64,000 bases of DNA from Pseudoduganella umbonata (GTDB lineage Bacteria; Pseudomonadota; Gammaproteobacteria; Burkholderiales; Burkholderiaceae_D): positions 62,001-126,000 of the forward strand of contig NZ_JACHXS010000001.1 of assembly GCF_014192225.1 (NCBI RefSeq), given 5' to 3'. Position numbers and translations under genes: made by a program. Below are positions 55,095 to 62,876 of this stretch, piece by piece. Every line of letters starts with the position of its first letter. The stretch's first letter is position 1. Under the pieces are notes generated by a model that made no database searches, was not told the DNA's origin, and worked only from the letters and a program-made list of their open reading frames with translations.

Positions 55095-55936
55095 AGTGCC
55101 CCCAGTGTGCGGAATGCATCCGCCGATATGCCGTGCCAGCCGAACAGTTCGAGGTACAGCGGCGATTGTTCGATCATCATTTCCTTGCCCTTCTGGATGC
55201 GGCAGCCCAGTTCCCGTGCCGCGTGCAGCAGCCGCGTCGTTTCGATCTTCATGCCGCAGTCGGCCACGATGGCAGTGGGCGCAATGCCGGCCAGGTCGAC
55301 CGGCAGCGGATCGTCGGCGTGCATGCCGAGCGGCGTGCAGTTGACCACCAGGTCGTGGCCCGCCGCGTGCGGCGTGCCGACGGTCACCGCGACGGCGGGG
55401 AAGGCGGCCTGCAGCCGTTCGCGCAACGCCTCGGCCTGTGCCGGCCGCGTATCGCAGATGGCCAGCCGGGCGATGCCGCGCGACGCCAGCGCTTCGGCGA
55501 CCGCGCAGCCGACGCCGCCGCTGCCGACCACCAGCGCACTGGCGCGCTGCCAGGGGAACGGCGTGTCGCCGCAGGTGCGGTCGAACGCGCGGATGAAGCC
55601 TTCGCCGTCGATCAGGTCGCCCAGGATGCGGCCGTCGGCGCCCTTGTAGATCGCGTTGCAGGCGCCGGCCAGCACGGCGCGCGGGCTGGCTTCGTCGACC
55701 GCCGTCACGCTCATCGGCTTGTGCGGGATCGACACGAAGATGCCGCCCACGTTCTCCATCGCCATCAGCGTGCGCACCGCCGCCGTGTACTGCTCGGGCC
55801 GGACTTTCAGCGGGATCACGCGCGCATCGATGCCATGGCGCTGGAAGAACGCGTTGAACAGCGTCGGCGCCTTGACCTGTTCGACGGGCCAGCCGATCAC
55901 CGGGAAGATGCGGGTGGTGCCGGAGATCTCGATCAT
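55091..55936 (-). CDS. aroE: Shikimate/quinate dehydrogenase
   Basis: The protein has 281 aa. The substrate-binding Lys lies in SIPHKPMSV, the dinucleotide fold in SALVVGSGGVGCAVAEAL, and NCTPLGMHADDPLP is the family block. It oxidises shikimate to 3-dehydroshikimate, or quinate to dehydroquinate, in the catabolic direction. Overlaps of four bases with both neighbours show tight coupling. The biosynthetic aroE is expected elsewhere in the genome. Confidence 0.92.
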   Translation of the reverse strand: MIEISGTTRIFPVIGWPVEQVKAPTLFNAFFQRHGIDARVIPLKVRPEQYTAAVRTLMAMENVGGIFVSIPHKPMSVTAVDEASPRAVLAGACNAIYKGADGRILGDLIDGEGFIRAFDRTCGDTPFPWQRASALVVGSGGVGCAVAEALASRGIARLAICDTRPAQAEALRERLQAAFPAVAVTVGTPHAAGHDLVVNCTPLGMHADDPLPVDLAGIAPTAIVADCGMKIETTRLLHAARELGCRIQKGKEMMIEQSPLYLELFGWHGISADAFRTLGAL

Positions 55937-56808
55937 TGCGCCGCTCCTTCCTTGCCCTGGCTGGCGACCAGCTCGAAGCTGACGCCGCCCTTGTACAGCT
56001 GGGTGAGAGCGCCGCGCTGCGACGGCTCGCGGTCGAGGAAGACGATGCCGCGCTCCCTGAGCGCCTGCACCGCCGCGGCCACGTCCGGCACGCCGAGGCC
56101 GACGCGGATCATCTGCTCTTCCCACTGCAGGCCGCCGGCGCCTTCCGGCGGCTCGACCAGTTGCAGGTAGAAGCGGCGGCACGGGCTTTCCAGCAGCGTG
56201 CCTTTCGGTACCACGCCGAACCAGGTCCCTTCGGCCAGCGGCTGGAAGCCCAGCATCTGGCGGTAGAAATCGGTCCATTCCGGCGCGCGGCCGGCGCCGA
56301 TCGCCTGCACGACACCGAAGAAATGCAGGCCGGCGATCGCCGGTACTTGCTGCGGCGCGTTGGGGATCGGCTTGAAGTCGACGTCGTAGATCGAGAAGTC
56401 GCCGACCCTGTCGACGAAGTACAGGATCGAATCGCCGGCGCAGTGCACGCCGGGGATATTCAGTTCCATCACGCCGGCGCGGGTGGGGATCGGCCAGGCG
56501 CCCATGTCGACGGCGCGGCGGTAGGCCGCATCGGCATCGCGCACCCGCAGGGCGATGGCGCCGATCACCGTGGCCTGCGGCTCGGTGTCGAGCAGGGGCA
56601 TGGTGCGCGGGTCGGCGTTGACGATCACGTTCATGCCGCCTTGGGCGTACAGCGTGACTTCGCGCGAGCGGTGGCGGGCGATGGCGGCAAAGCCCAGCGA
56701 TTCCAGCAGGGCGCCAAGGGCCTGCGGCTGGGTGGTGGCGTATTCGATGAATTCGATGCCGTCGATGCCCAGCGGATTGGGCTCGGCGGGCGATTGGGGC
56801 TGGTTCAT
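55933..56808 (-). CDS. VOC / HPPD-like protein, stand-alone C-terminal half of QuiC-type enzymes
   Basis: The protein has 291 aa with two vicinal-oxygen-chelate modules: GIDGIEFIEYATTQPQALGA and, later, AIAGLHFFGVVQAIG with FYRQMLGFQPLAEGTWFG. It resembles 4-hydroxyphenylpyruvate dioxygenase and the C-terminal part of QuiC1. That part does not catalyse the dehydratase step in known cases. Here it is a separate first gene of the operon, divergent from an IclR gene, and its stop overlaps aroE. Confidence 0.82.
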   Translation of the reverse strand: MNQPQSPAEPNPLGIDGIEFIEYATTQPQALGALLESLGFAAIARHRSREVTLYAQGGMNVIVNADPRTMPLLDTEPQATVIGAIALRVRDADAAYRRAVDMGAWPIPTRAGVMELNIPGVHCAGDSILYFVDRVGDFSIYDVDFKPIPNAPQQVPAIAGLHFFGVVQAIGAGRAPEWTDFYRQMLGFQPLAEGTWFGVVPKGTLLESPCRRFYLQLVEPPEGAGGLQWEEQMIRVGLGVPDVAAAVQALRERGIVFLDREPSQRGALTQLYKGGVSFELVASQGKEGAAQ

Positions 56809-56827
56809 GGCGTTCCTCGGGTGTGAA

Positions 56828-56924
56828 TCAGTGCACTGAGTATAGGAAGAGCCCTCCAGCAAAAAAACACCGCGAAACCGCTGAAAATGCGACAATCGCT
56901 CAGGTTGCGCGATTAGCGCACAAA
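56828..56924. promoter_or_regulatory. Operator candidates between the quinate operon and its IclR regulator
   Basis: TCAGTGCACTGA (56828-56839) is a perfect palindrome 20 bp upstream of the VOC gene start. TGCGC-GATTA-GCGCA (56906-56920) with the trailing CAAAA resembles half of the TTTGTGCGA dyad near 43636 and lies 17 bp before the IclR start. Confidence 0.5.
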
Positions 56925-56940
56925 ATGAAGTGTTTATGAC

Positions 56941-57723
56941 ATGAAAAAGCCTCCGCTGACCGACCTCGCCGTGGCCCCGCGCGACATCATCGAAGGGCTC
57001 GTCACAGGCATTGCCGTGATCACGGCGTTCAACGACGAGACCGCGCGCCTGACACCCAGCCTGCTTTCCGAACGGATCGGCATCAGCCGCAGCGCGGCGC
57101 GCCGTTACCTGCTGACGCTGGTCCATACCGGCATGGCGGCCACCGACGGGCGCCAGTTCTGGCTGACGCCGAAGGTGCTGACGCTGGGCCATTCGTACCT
57201 GGACTCGGCGCGCATGCCGCGCGCGATCGTGCCGTACCTGCAGCACCTGACGGCGCAGTTGCAGGAGTCGACGAACTATTCGGTGCTCGACGGCGACGAC
57301 GTGGTGTACGTCAGCCGCGTCAATGCGCCGCGCCACCTGACGCCCGGCTTCGAACCCGGCACCCGGCTGCCGGCCTATACGTCGACGGCGGGCCGCGTGC
57401 TGCTGGCCGGCCTGCCCGACGCGGCGCTCGACGATTACCTGGCCCGCGTCGAGCTGGTGCCGTACACGCACCTGACGGTGCAGGACAAGGACGAGCTGCG
57501 GCGCGAGCTGCGCGCGATCCGCGAGCAGGGCTTCGGCGTCACCGAAAACCAGTACGAGATCGGCATGCGCGGCATTTCGGTGCCGCTGAAGAGCCGGCAC
57601 GGCATGGTGATCGGCGCGCTGTCCGTTTCGATGATGATCTCGGGCAGTTCGCGCGCCGAGGTGATGGCGCGCTGCGTACCGGCACTGCAGGCCAGCGCGA
57701 ACACGCTGATGCTGTGGGTGTGA
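56941..57723 (+). CDS. IclR family regulator, probable quinate/shikimate control
   Basis: The protein has 260 aa. It has the IclR winged helix (DIIEGLVTGIAVITAFNDE, SLLSERIGISRSAARRYLLTL) and effector domain (FEPGTRLPAYTSTAGRVLLAGL; ENQYEIGMRGISVPLK). It is divergent from the seven-gene quinate/shikimate group and is the third IclR protein of the supercluster. A link to quinate or protocatechuate as effector is inferred from position. Confidence 0.85.
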   Translation: MKKPPLTDLAVAPRDIIEGLVTGIAVITAFNDETARLTPSLLSERIGISRSAARRYLLTLVHTGMAATDGRQFWLTPKVLTLGHSYLDSARMPRAIVPYLQHLTAQLQESTNYSVLDGDDVVYVSRVNAPRHLTPGFEPGTRLPAYTSTAGRVLLAGLPDAALDDYLARVELVPYTHLTVQDKDELRRELRAIREQGFGVTENQYEIGMRGISVPLKSRHGMVIGALSVSMMISGSSRAEVMARCVPALQASANTLMLWV

Positions 57724-57797
57724 CGGTGCGCCGGGCCTGGCGGCACCGCGCTACACTGGCCTCCAACGTTTTCTTCACGAAGCAAACCTGAACGACG

Positions 57798-57998
57798 ATG
57801 CGACAGCTGCTGATCATTCTCGGTGCCATCCTGCTGCTGGCCGGCCTGGCCTGGCCGTGGCTGAGCAAGCTGCCGCTGGGCCGGTTGCCCGGCGATGTGC
57901 ACGTGGTGCGCGAAGGATTCAGTTTCCATTTTCCGATCGTCACCTGCGTCGTCATCTCGATCGTGGTGTCGCTGCTGGTCTGGTGGTTCCGCCGCTGA
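57798..57998 (+). CDS. Small membrane protein, DUF2905
   Basis: The protein has 66 aa with two membrane helices (LLIILGAILLLAGLAWPW; FPIVTCVVISIVVSLLVWW) and the family loop KLPLGRLPGDVHVVREGFSF between them. The role of DUF2905 is unknown. ATG 57798 begins the family domain. Confidence 0.85.
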   Translation: MRQLLIILGAILLLAGLAWPWLSKLPLGRLPGDVHVVREGFSFHFPIVTCVVISIVVSLLVWWFRR

Positions 57999-58133
57999 CG
58001 GCTGGAAATGTTTTCAATTTGCTTGGGGCAGTTCCGACTGCCGCACGGCGTGTTCTCCTACGCGTCATGCATCGGCGCGGTGCCAGAATGGCAATTCACC
58101 GATTGCACCCACAAGCAAAAAAGGAGAGATGAC

Positions 58134-58715
58134 ATGAAGAGCAAACTCGCGGTAATCCTTGCAGCCCTGTTCGTCAGCGCGGGCGTCGCGGCCCAGACGA
58201 CCAGCTCGCCCACCTCGGGCAGCGACCAGCACAAGTCGAGCGATACCAAGAAAGACAAATCCGCCAAGTCGAAGCAGCGCAGCACCGGCAGCCAGGACAC
58301 CAGCACCTCCGGCGCCAGCGGCACGGCCGGTTCCAGCTCGACCGAAATGCGCACCAGCAGCGGAAGTAGCGGAACGAGTGGCAGCACGGGCGGCACCAGC
58401 ACCAGCACCGGCACCGATACCTGGCGCGGGGCGAGCGGCACTGCCGGCATGAACAGCACGCCGCCAGGCTCATCCACGTCGGGCACCAGCGGCTCGGGCT
58501 CGACATCAGGTTCGTCGATGGGCACCAGCGGCTCGTCCTCGTCCGGCACGTCCGGCAGCAGCGCCACCGGCACCAGCGGCTCCAGCATGAGCGGTTCGGA
58601 CACCTCCGGCACGGGCACCACGCGCTCGGGCGCGGGCTCGACCGGTACCGGCACCACCGGCACCACCGGTTCGGGCACCACGGGCACGACCACGCCGCCG
58701 CTGCCGACCCGCTAA
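58134..58715 (+). CDS. Exported Ser/Thr/Gly-rich low-complexity protein
   Basis: The product has 193 aa with a normal signal peptide (KLAVILAALFVSAGVAAQ). After a basic stretch (about residues 35-50) it is nearly all Ser, Thr and Gly, with no fold expected. Such proteins may be extracellular matrix or envelope linkers. ATG 58134 has AAAGGAGA upstream, and a clean terminator follows, so it is a single-gene unit and likely real despite low complexity. Confidence 0.65.
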   Translation: MKSKLAVILAALFVSAGVAAQTTSSPTSGSDQHKSSDTKKDKSAKSKQRSTGSQDTSTSGASGTAGSSSTEMRTSSGSSGTSGSTGGTSTSTGTDTWRGASGTAGMNSTPPGSSTSGTSGSGSTSGSSMGTSGSSSSGTSGSSATGTSGSSMSGSDTSGTGTTRSGAGSTGTGTTGTTGSGTTGTTTPPLPTR

Positions 58716-58725
58716 CGGGGTCACC

Positions 58726-58750
58726 GAAGCCGCCCGAGGGCGGCTTCTTG
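58726..58750 (+). terminator. Intrinsic terminator
   Basis: GAAGCCGCCC (58726-58735), a GA loop and GGGCGGCTTC (58738-58747) form a 10-bp stem followed by a few T. It closes the low-complexity protein gene 10 bp after its stop. Confidence 0.8.
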
Positions 58751-58870
58751 CATTATTGCTCGTCCACGGCATTGCCCGTCCACCGTGCGGGGCCCTGTCG
58801 GGCGAGCGCCACAACTCAACCATGCCGGCGCCCTGACGCGGGGCGCTGCGGCCCAACGACAGGAGTCACC

Positions 58871-60055
58871 ATGCTGGCAATGAACTACCGCGGACCGTTC
58901 CGCGTCCGCGCTGACCACAAGCCCGATCCGGTCATCGAACATCCCGGCGACGCCATCGTGCGCGTCACCCGGTCCTGCATCTGCGGTTCCGACCTGCACC
59001 TGTATCACGGCCTGGTGCCGGATACGCGCGTGGGCACCACCTTCGGCCACGAATTCGTCGGCATCGTCGAGGAAGTCGGCTCGCAGGTCACGCGGCTGAA
59101 GGTCGGCGACCACGTGCTGGTACCGTTCAACGTGTTTTGTGGTTCATGCTTCTTTTGCCAGAAGGAGTTGTACGGCAATTGCCACAACACGAATCCCCAG
59201 GCGTCCGCCGTCGGCGGCATCTACGGCTACTCGCACACGGCGGGCGGCTATGACGGCGGCCAGGCCGAGTTCGTGCGCGTGCCGATGGCCGACGTGGGGC
59301 CCACCGTGATCCCGGCCGACATCCACGAGGATGATGCCGTTCTGCTGACGGACGCGCTGCCCACCGGCTACCAGGCCGCCGAGATGGGCGACATTTCGGA
59401 AGGCGACACGGTGGTGGTGTTCGGCGCCGGCCCGGTCGGCATCTTCGCCGCCAAGTCCGCGTGGCTGTTCGGCGCGGGACGCGTGATCGTCGTCGACCAC
59501 GTCGATTACCGGCTCGATTTCGTGCGCCGCTATGCGCAGTGCGAGGTCGTCAATTTCCGCGAAGTGGACGACATGGCGCTGCACATCAAGAAGATGACGG
59601 ACTGGCTGGGCGCCGACGTGTGCATCGACGCCGTCGGCTGCGAGGCCGCCGGCAGCGCGGCGCAGACCATCACCGGCGTGTATACGATGATGCAGGCCGG
59701 TTCGGCCACCGCGCTGCACTGGTGCATCAACTCGGTGCGCAAGGGCGGCAATGTGTCGATCGTCGGCGTGTACGGTCCCACATTCAACGCGGTGCCGATC
59801 GGCAATGCGCTGAACAAGGGGCTGACCTTGCGGATGAACCAGGCCAGCGTCAAGCGCCACCTGCCGCGGCTGATCGAGCACATCCAGGCCGGCCGCATCG
59901 ATCCGAAACAGATCATCACGCACCGCGTGCCGCTGGAAGAGGTGTCGGACGCGTATCACATCTTCTCGTCGAAGCTGGACAACTGCATCAAGACGGTCCT
60001 GATCCCGCCATCGGCGAACCAGGTGCGCGCCATCGCGTCCACCGCGAACCATTGA
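58871..60055 (+). CDS. Zinc-dependent alcohol dehydrogenase, formaldehyde-dehydrogenase-like
   Basis: The protein has 394 aa of the medium-chain family. Catalytic zinc ligands are Cys in CICGSDLHLYHG and His/Glu in FGHEFVG; the structural zinc site is CGSCFFCQKELYGNC. The cofactor fold is VVVFGAGPVGIFAAKSA. The long form with an extra region around residues 240-270 resembles glutathione-independent formaldehyde dehydrogenases. AGGAG precedes ATG 58871. It may remove formaldehyde from vanillate demethylation, but it is 20 kb from vanAB. Confidence 0.85.
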   Translation: MLAMNYRGPFRVRADHKPDPVIEHPGDAIVRVTRSCICGSDLHLYHGLVPDTRVGTTFGHEFVGIVEEVGSQVTRLKVGDHVLVPFNVFCGSCFFCQKELYGNCHNTNPQASAVGGIYGYSHTAGGYDGGQAEFVRVPMADVGPTVIPADIHEDDAVLLTDALPTGYQAAEMGDISEGDTVVVFGAGPVGIFAAKSAWLFGAGRVIVVDHVDYRLDFVRRYAQCEVVNFREVDDMALHIKKMTDWLGADVCIDAVGCEAAGSAAQTITGVYTMMQAGSATALHWCINSVRKGGNVSIVGVYGPTFNAVPIGNALNKGLTLRMNQASVKRHLPRLIEHIQAGRIDPKQIITHRVPLEEVSDAYHIFSSKLDNCIKTVLIPPSANQVRAIASTANH

Positions 60056-60065
60056 GGAGAACAGC

Positions 60066-60611
60066 ATGGCCCACCATCACGACCATGACCACACCCACGA
60101 TCATACCCACGATCTGGCCGTGTTCCAGCACGGCCGCCCGCCGGTGGACCGCTCGGCGATCCAGGGCTGGGGCGCGGACCTCGACCGCAAGAACCGCCCC
60201 GGCGTGCCGATGGAACGCACGCCGCCCCGCATCGATGCGCCACTGACGCAGCCCGAGCCGCAGCGCCAGGACGTCGAAGTGCTGGTGTCGCCGGAACGGC
60301 CGGGTATCACGCCGCTGTTCGGCAGTCCCAACCCGCCGCGCGGCGTGTCGGGCATGGTGCGGCGCGCCGCCTTCAAGGAAACCGAGAACGACATCCGGCA
60401 CTGGCTGCTGCTGCTGCTGGCCGACCGCATCGACGTGGTCGAAGGCCTGGTCGACGACCTGGCCCGCGGCCATGTGCCGAACATCCTCGGCGAGATGGGT
60501 ATCAAGGCCGAGTGGCAGCACAACAAGAAGGGCCTGGCGCAGAAGGTCGCCATCGGCGCGGCCGTGGCCGGTGTCGCGTGGTACCTGCTGTCCCGCCGCG
60601 AAGACCGCTGA
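60066..60611 (+). CDS. Unrecognised His-rich protein with C-terminal membrane helix
   Basis: The protein has 181 aa. The N terminus is a His/Asp run (MAHHHDHDHTHDHTHD) likely to bind metal. The middle is Pro-rich and unassigned; residues 110-150 look helical (ENDIRHWLLLLLADRIDVVEGL); a hydrophobic helix near the end (VAIGAAVAGVAWYLL) may anchor it. It lies 10 bp after the zinc dehydrogenase and 11 bp before the FAD-Rieske gene, so the three form an operon. Confidence 0.6.
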   Translation: MAHHHDHDHTHDHTHDLAVFQHGRPPVDRSAIQGWGADLDRKNRPGVPMERTPPRIDAPLTQPEPQRQDVEVLVSPERPGITPLFGSPNPPRGVSGMVRRAAFKETENDIRHWLLLLLADRIDVVEGLVDDLARGHVPNILGEMGIKAEWQHNKKGLAQKVAIGAAVAGVAWYLLSRREDR

Positions 60612-60622
60612 CCGGAAAGGCC

Positions 60623-62146
60623 ATGCTGTCGAACGCCGCCACGGTGTCGCTGTGGACGGACACCGCCCAGGTGCCGGCCTTTGCGCCCCTGGCCGGCGAT
60701 ACGTCGGCCGACGTGTGCGTGGTCGGCGGCGGCATCGCCGGCCTCACTTCGGCATGGCTGCTGCTCAGGGAGGGCAGGTCGGTGGTGCTGGTCGATGCGC
60801 TGCAGCCCGGCGCCGGCGAAACAGGCCGCACCACGGCGCACTTCTTTCCTCCCGACGAGCGCTATTTCAACATCGCCAGGCGCTTCGGCGACGGCCGCGC
60901 CCACCTGCTGCACGACAGCTACGAACGGGCCACCAGCCTGGTCGAATCCATCGTCCACGAAGAGCGGATCGCCTGCGATTTCCGCCGGCTGGACGGCTAC
61001 CTGGTGCCGGCCGGCGCGCGTGGCGCGCGCGTGATCGCGTGCGAGCACGAATGCACGGGGCGCCTCGGCATCCCGACGACGCGCGTGCCGCGCGTGCCGG
61101 GCCTTGCCTGGGACACCGGCCAGGCGCTGTGCTTTCACAACCAGGCGCAGTTCCACCCGGTGAAGTACATGGCGGGGCTGGTACGCGCGATCGAGCGCCT
61201 TGGTGGGCGCATCCACGGCGACACGCGGGCGCGCGACGTCGACGGGTCGAATGTCGTCACGGAGAAAGGGACCGTGCATGCCGCCGCGGTGGTGGTGGCG
61301 ACGAACACGCCGTTCAACAACCGTTTCGTGCTGCACACCAAGGTGGCGCCGTACCACAGCTACGTGGTCGGCCTGCAGGTGCCGCGCGGCGCGCTCGAGC
61401 CATTCCTGCTGTGGGATACCGGCGACCCCTATTACTATGTACGGCTCGACGATGCGCGGGCGGCGCGGCCGTTCGACATCCTCGTGGTGGGCGGCCAGGA
61501 CCACAAGACGGGCCAGGAAAGCATGCCCCGGCACCGCTGGGACACGATCGAGGCATGGACGCGGGAGCGCTTTCCGCAGGCAGGGGAAGCGATGTACCGC
61601 TGGTCCGGCGAGGTGATGGAACCGGCCGACGGCGTGGCATACCTGGGCCGCAACCCGGCCGACCGCGGCAACGTGTTCGTCATCACGGGCGACTCCGGCA
61701 ACGGCATGACGCATTGCACGGCCGGCGCGATGCTGATCGCCGACCTGGTCGCGGGCCGCGCCAATCCGTGGGTGCCGCTGTATGATCCGGGCCGCATGCC
61801 GCTGCACGGCCTCGGCGAATTCACCAGGGAACAGGCCAACGTGATGGCCCAGTACACGGACTGGCTGCAGGGCGGCGAACTCGCTTCGCCGGACCGCATA
61901 CCGCCCGGCGAGGGGGCGCTGATCCGCGAGGGCCTGAAGCTGATGGCCGTGCACCGCGCCGAAGACGGCAAATTGACCTTCCTGTCGGCGGCCTGTCCGC
62001 ACATGGGTTGCGCGGTGCACTGGAATTCGGCCGAGAAGTCGTGGGATTGCCCGTGCCACGGCTCGCGCTTCGACATTGCCGGGCAGGTGCTGCACGGACC
62101 GTCGAACGCGCCGCTGCCGCCGGCGCAGTTGGGCAGCAGCAAATAA
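60623..62146 (+). CDS. FAD-dependent oxidoreductase with C-terminal Rieske domain
   Basis: The protein has 507 aa. Residues 25-390 are a DAO-type FAD domain (VCVVGGGIAGLTSAWLLL; VIACEHE block; ITGDSGNGMTHCTAGAML). Residues 420-507 are a Rieske 2Fe-2S domain with CPHMGCAVHW and CPCHGSRFD. Proteins of this build are common in proteobacteria and their substrate is unknown; amine or amino acid oxidation is likely. The start ATG 60623 is preferred over an upstream in-frame ATG inside the previous gene. It is third in a three-gene operon. Confidence 0.85.
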   Translation: MLSNAATVSLWTDTAQVPAFAPLAGDTSADVCVVGGGIAGLTSAWLLLREGRSVVLVDALQPGAGETGRTTAHFFPPDERYFNIARRFGDGRAHLLHDSYERATSLVESIVHEERIACDFRRLDGYLVPAGARGARVIACEHECTGRLGIPTTRVPRVPGLAWDTGQALCFHNQAQFHPVKYMAGLVRAIERLGGRIHGDTRARDVDGSNVVTEKGTVHAAAVVVATNTPFNNRFVLHTKVAPYHSYVVGLQVPRGALEPFLLWDTGDPYYYVRLDDARAARPFDILVVGGQDHKTGQESMPRHRWDTIEAWTRERFPQAGEAMYRWSGEVMEPADGVAYLGRNPADRGNVFVITGDSGNGMTHCTAGAMLIADLVAGRANPWVPLYDPGRMPLHGLGEFTREQANVMAQYTDWLQGGELASPDRIPPGEGALIREGLKLMAVHRAEDGKLTFLSAACPHMGCAVHWNSAEKSWDCPCHGSRFDIAGQVLHGPSNAPLPPAQLGSSK

Positions 62147-62148
62147 GC

Positions 62149-62207
62149 GCTGCAATCAGGGGATGCAATCAGGAGCTGCAAACCGGGCTGCAAACCGGGC
62201 CGCAGAC
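62149..62207 (+). repeat. 12-13-bp tandem units after the FAD-Rieske gene
   Basis: GCTGCAATCAGG (62149), GGATGCAATCAGG (62161), AGCTGCAAACCGG (62174), GCTGCAAACCGG (62187) and a weaker fifth unit follow one another, and resemble the gene's own end AGCAGCAAATAAG. It is another 3'-end expansion. Confidence 0.6.
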
Positions 62208-62230
62208 AAGGCGCGACCGCCAGCCGCGCG

Positions 62231-62647
62231 CTACCAGTCCAGCGCGAGCAGGCGCTCGGCCATCCTTGGCCAGCACAGCGTGCGCACGTCGTCGCGCGTG
62301 GCCCAGCGGTACCCGTCCGCTTCCGGTGTCGGCGCGCCCGTCACGTGGTGCGGGAAGAAGCTGGTGCAGGCGAGGTGGTCGAGCGTGCACAGTTCGTCGC
62401 CGGCATCGACGCGGAACAGGTGCAGCCGTTTGTCGCGGCGATAGTCGAACACGCCGAGGTCGGTGAACCGCGCCGCATCGATGCGCAGCCCGGCCTCCTC
62501 GAACAGCTCGCGCCGCGCCGCCTGCAGCGGCGACTCGCCGGCGTCCTGCAGGCCTTTCGGTATGTCCCAATGCCTCGTCCCGGTCACGTGGCACAGCAGC
62601 AGCCGGCCCGCCGCGTCGACGATCAAGGTGCCGCATGAGGTATCCAT
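62231..62647 (-). CDS. Nudix hydrolase
   Basis: The protein has 138 aa. The Nudix box is complete: G at the start of GLQDAGESPLQAARR and then RELFEEAGL, giving GX5EX7REUXEEXGU. The opening CGTLIVDAAGRLLLCHVTG fits proteins related to diadenosine tetraphosphate or (deoxy)nucleotide clearing enzymes. The substrate cannot be read from sequence. It is divergent from the aminotransferase gene. Confidence 0.88.
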   Translation of the reverse strand: MDTSCGTLIVDAAGRLLLCHVTGTRHWDIPKGLQDAGESPLQAARRELFEEAGLRIDAARFTDLGVFDYRRDKRLHLFRVDAGDELCTLDHLACTSFFPHHVTGAPTPEADGYRWATRDDVRTLCWPRMAERLLALDW

Positions 62648-62876
62648 TCGGTTTTCCTTCCTGTACCCATATTGTCCAGCATGTCCTTCGGCGGGTTTCG
62701 ACGGCCTGCATCGAGCGTCCGCGCGGTGCCTTGCGGTCCCTGCGCTCGTGCATCCGGCGGCTGCATTGTAGCCGCCACTGCCCGCACAATACGAAAGGGT
62801 GATACGATAAAAATTGCATCTTGTTAAAATATGCGGGCCGTAGGAGCGGCCTTCAACTATAAGAAAGATAGGGAAG

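Noticed and set aside
58058..58693. Minus-strand Val/Pro-rich frame opposite the Ser/Thr/Gly-rich protein
   Set aside because: It is the mirror of a low-complexity gene; the plus strand has the signal peptide, ribosome site and terminator.
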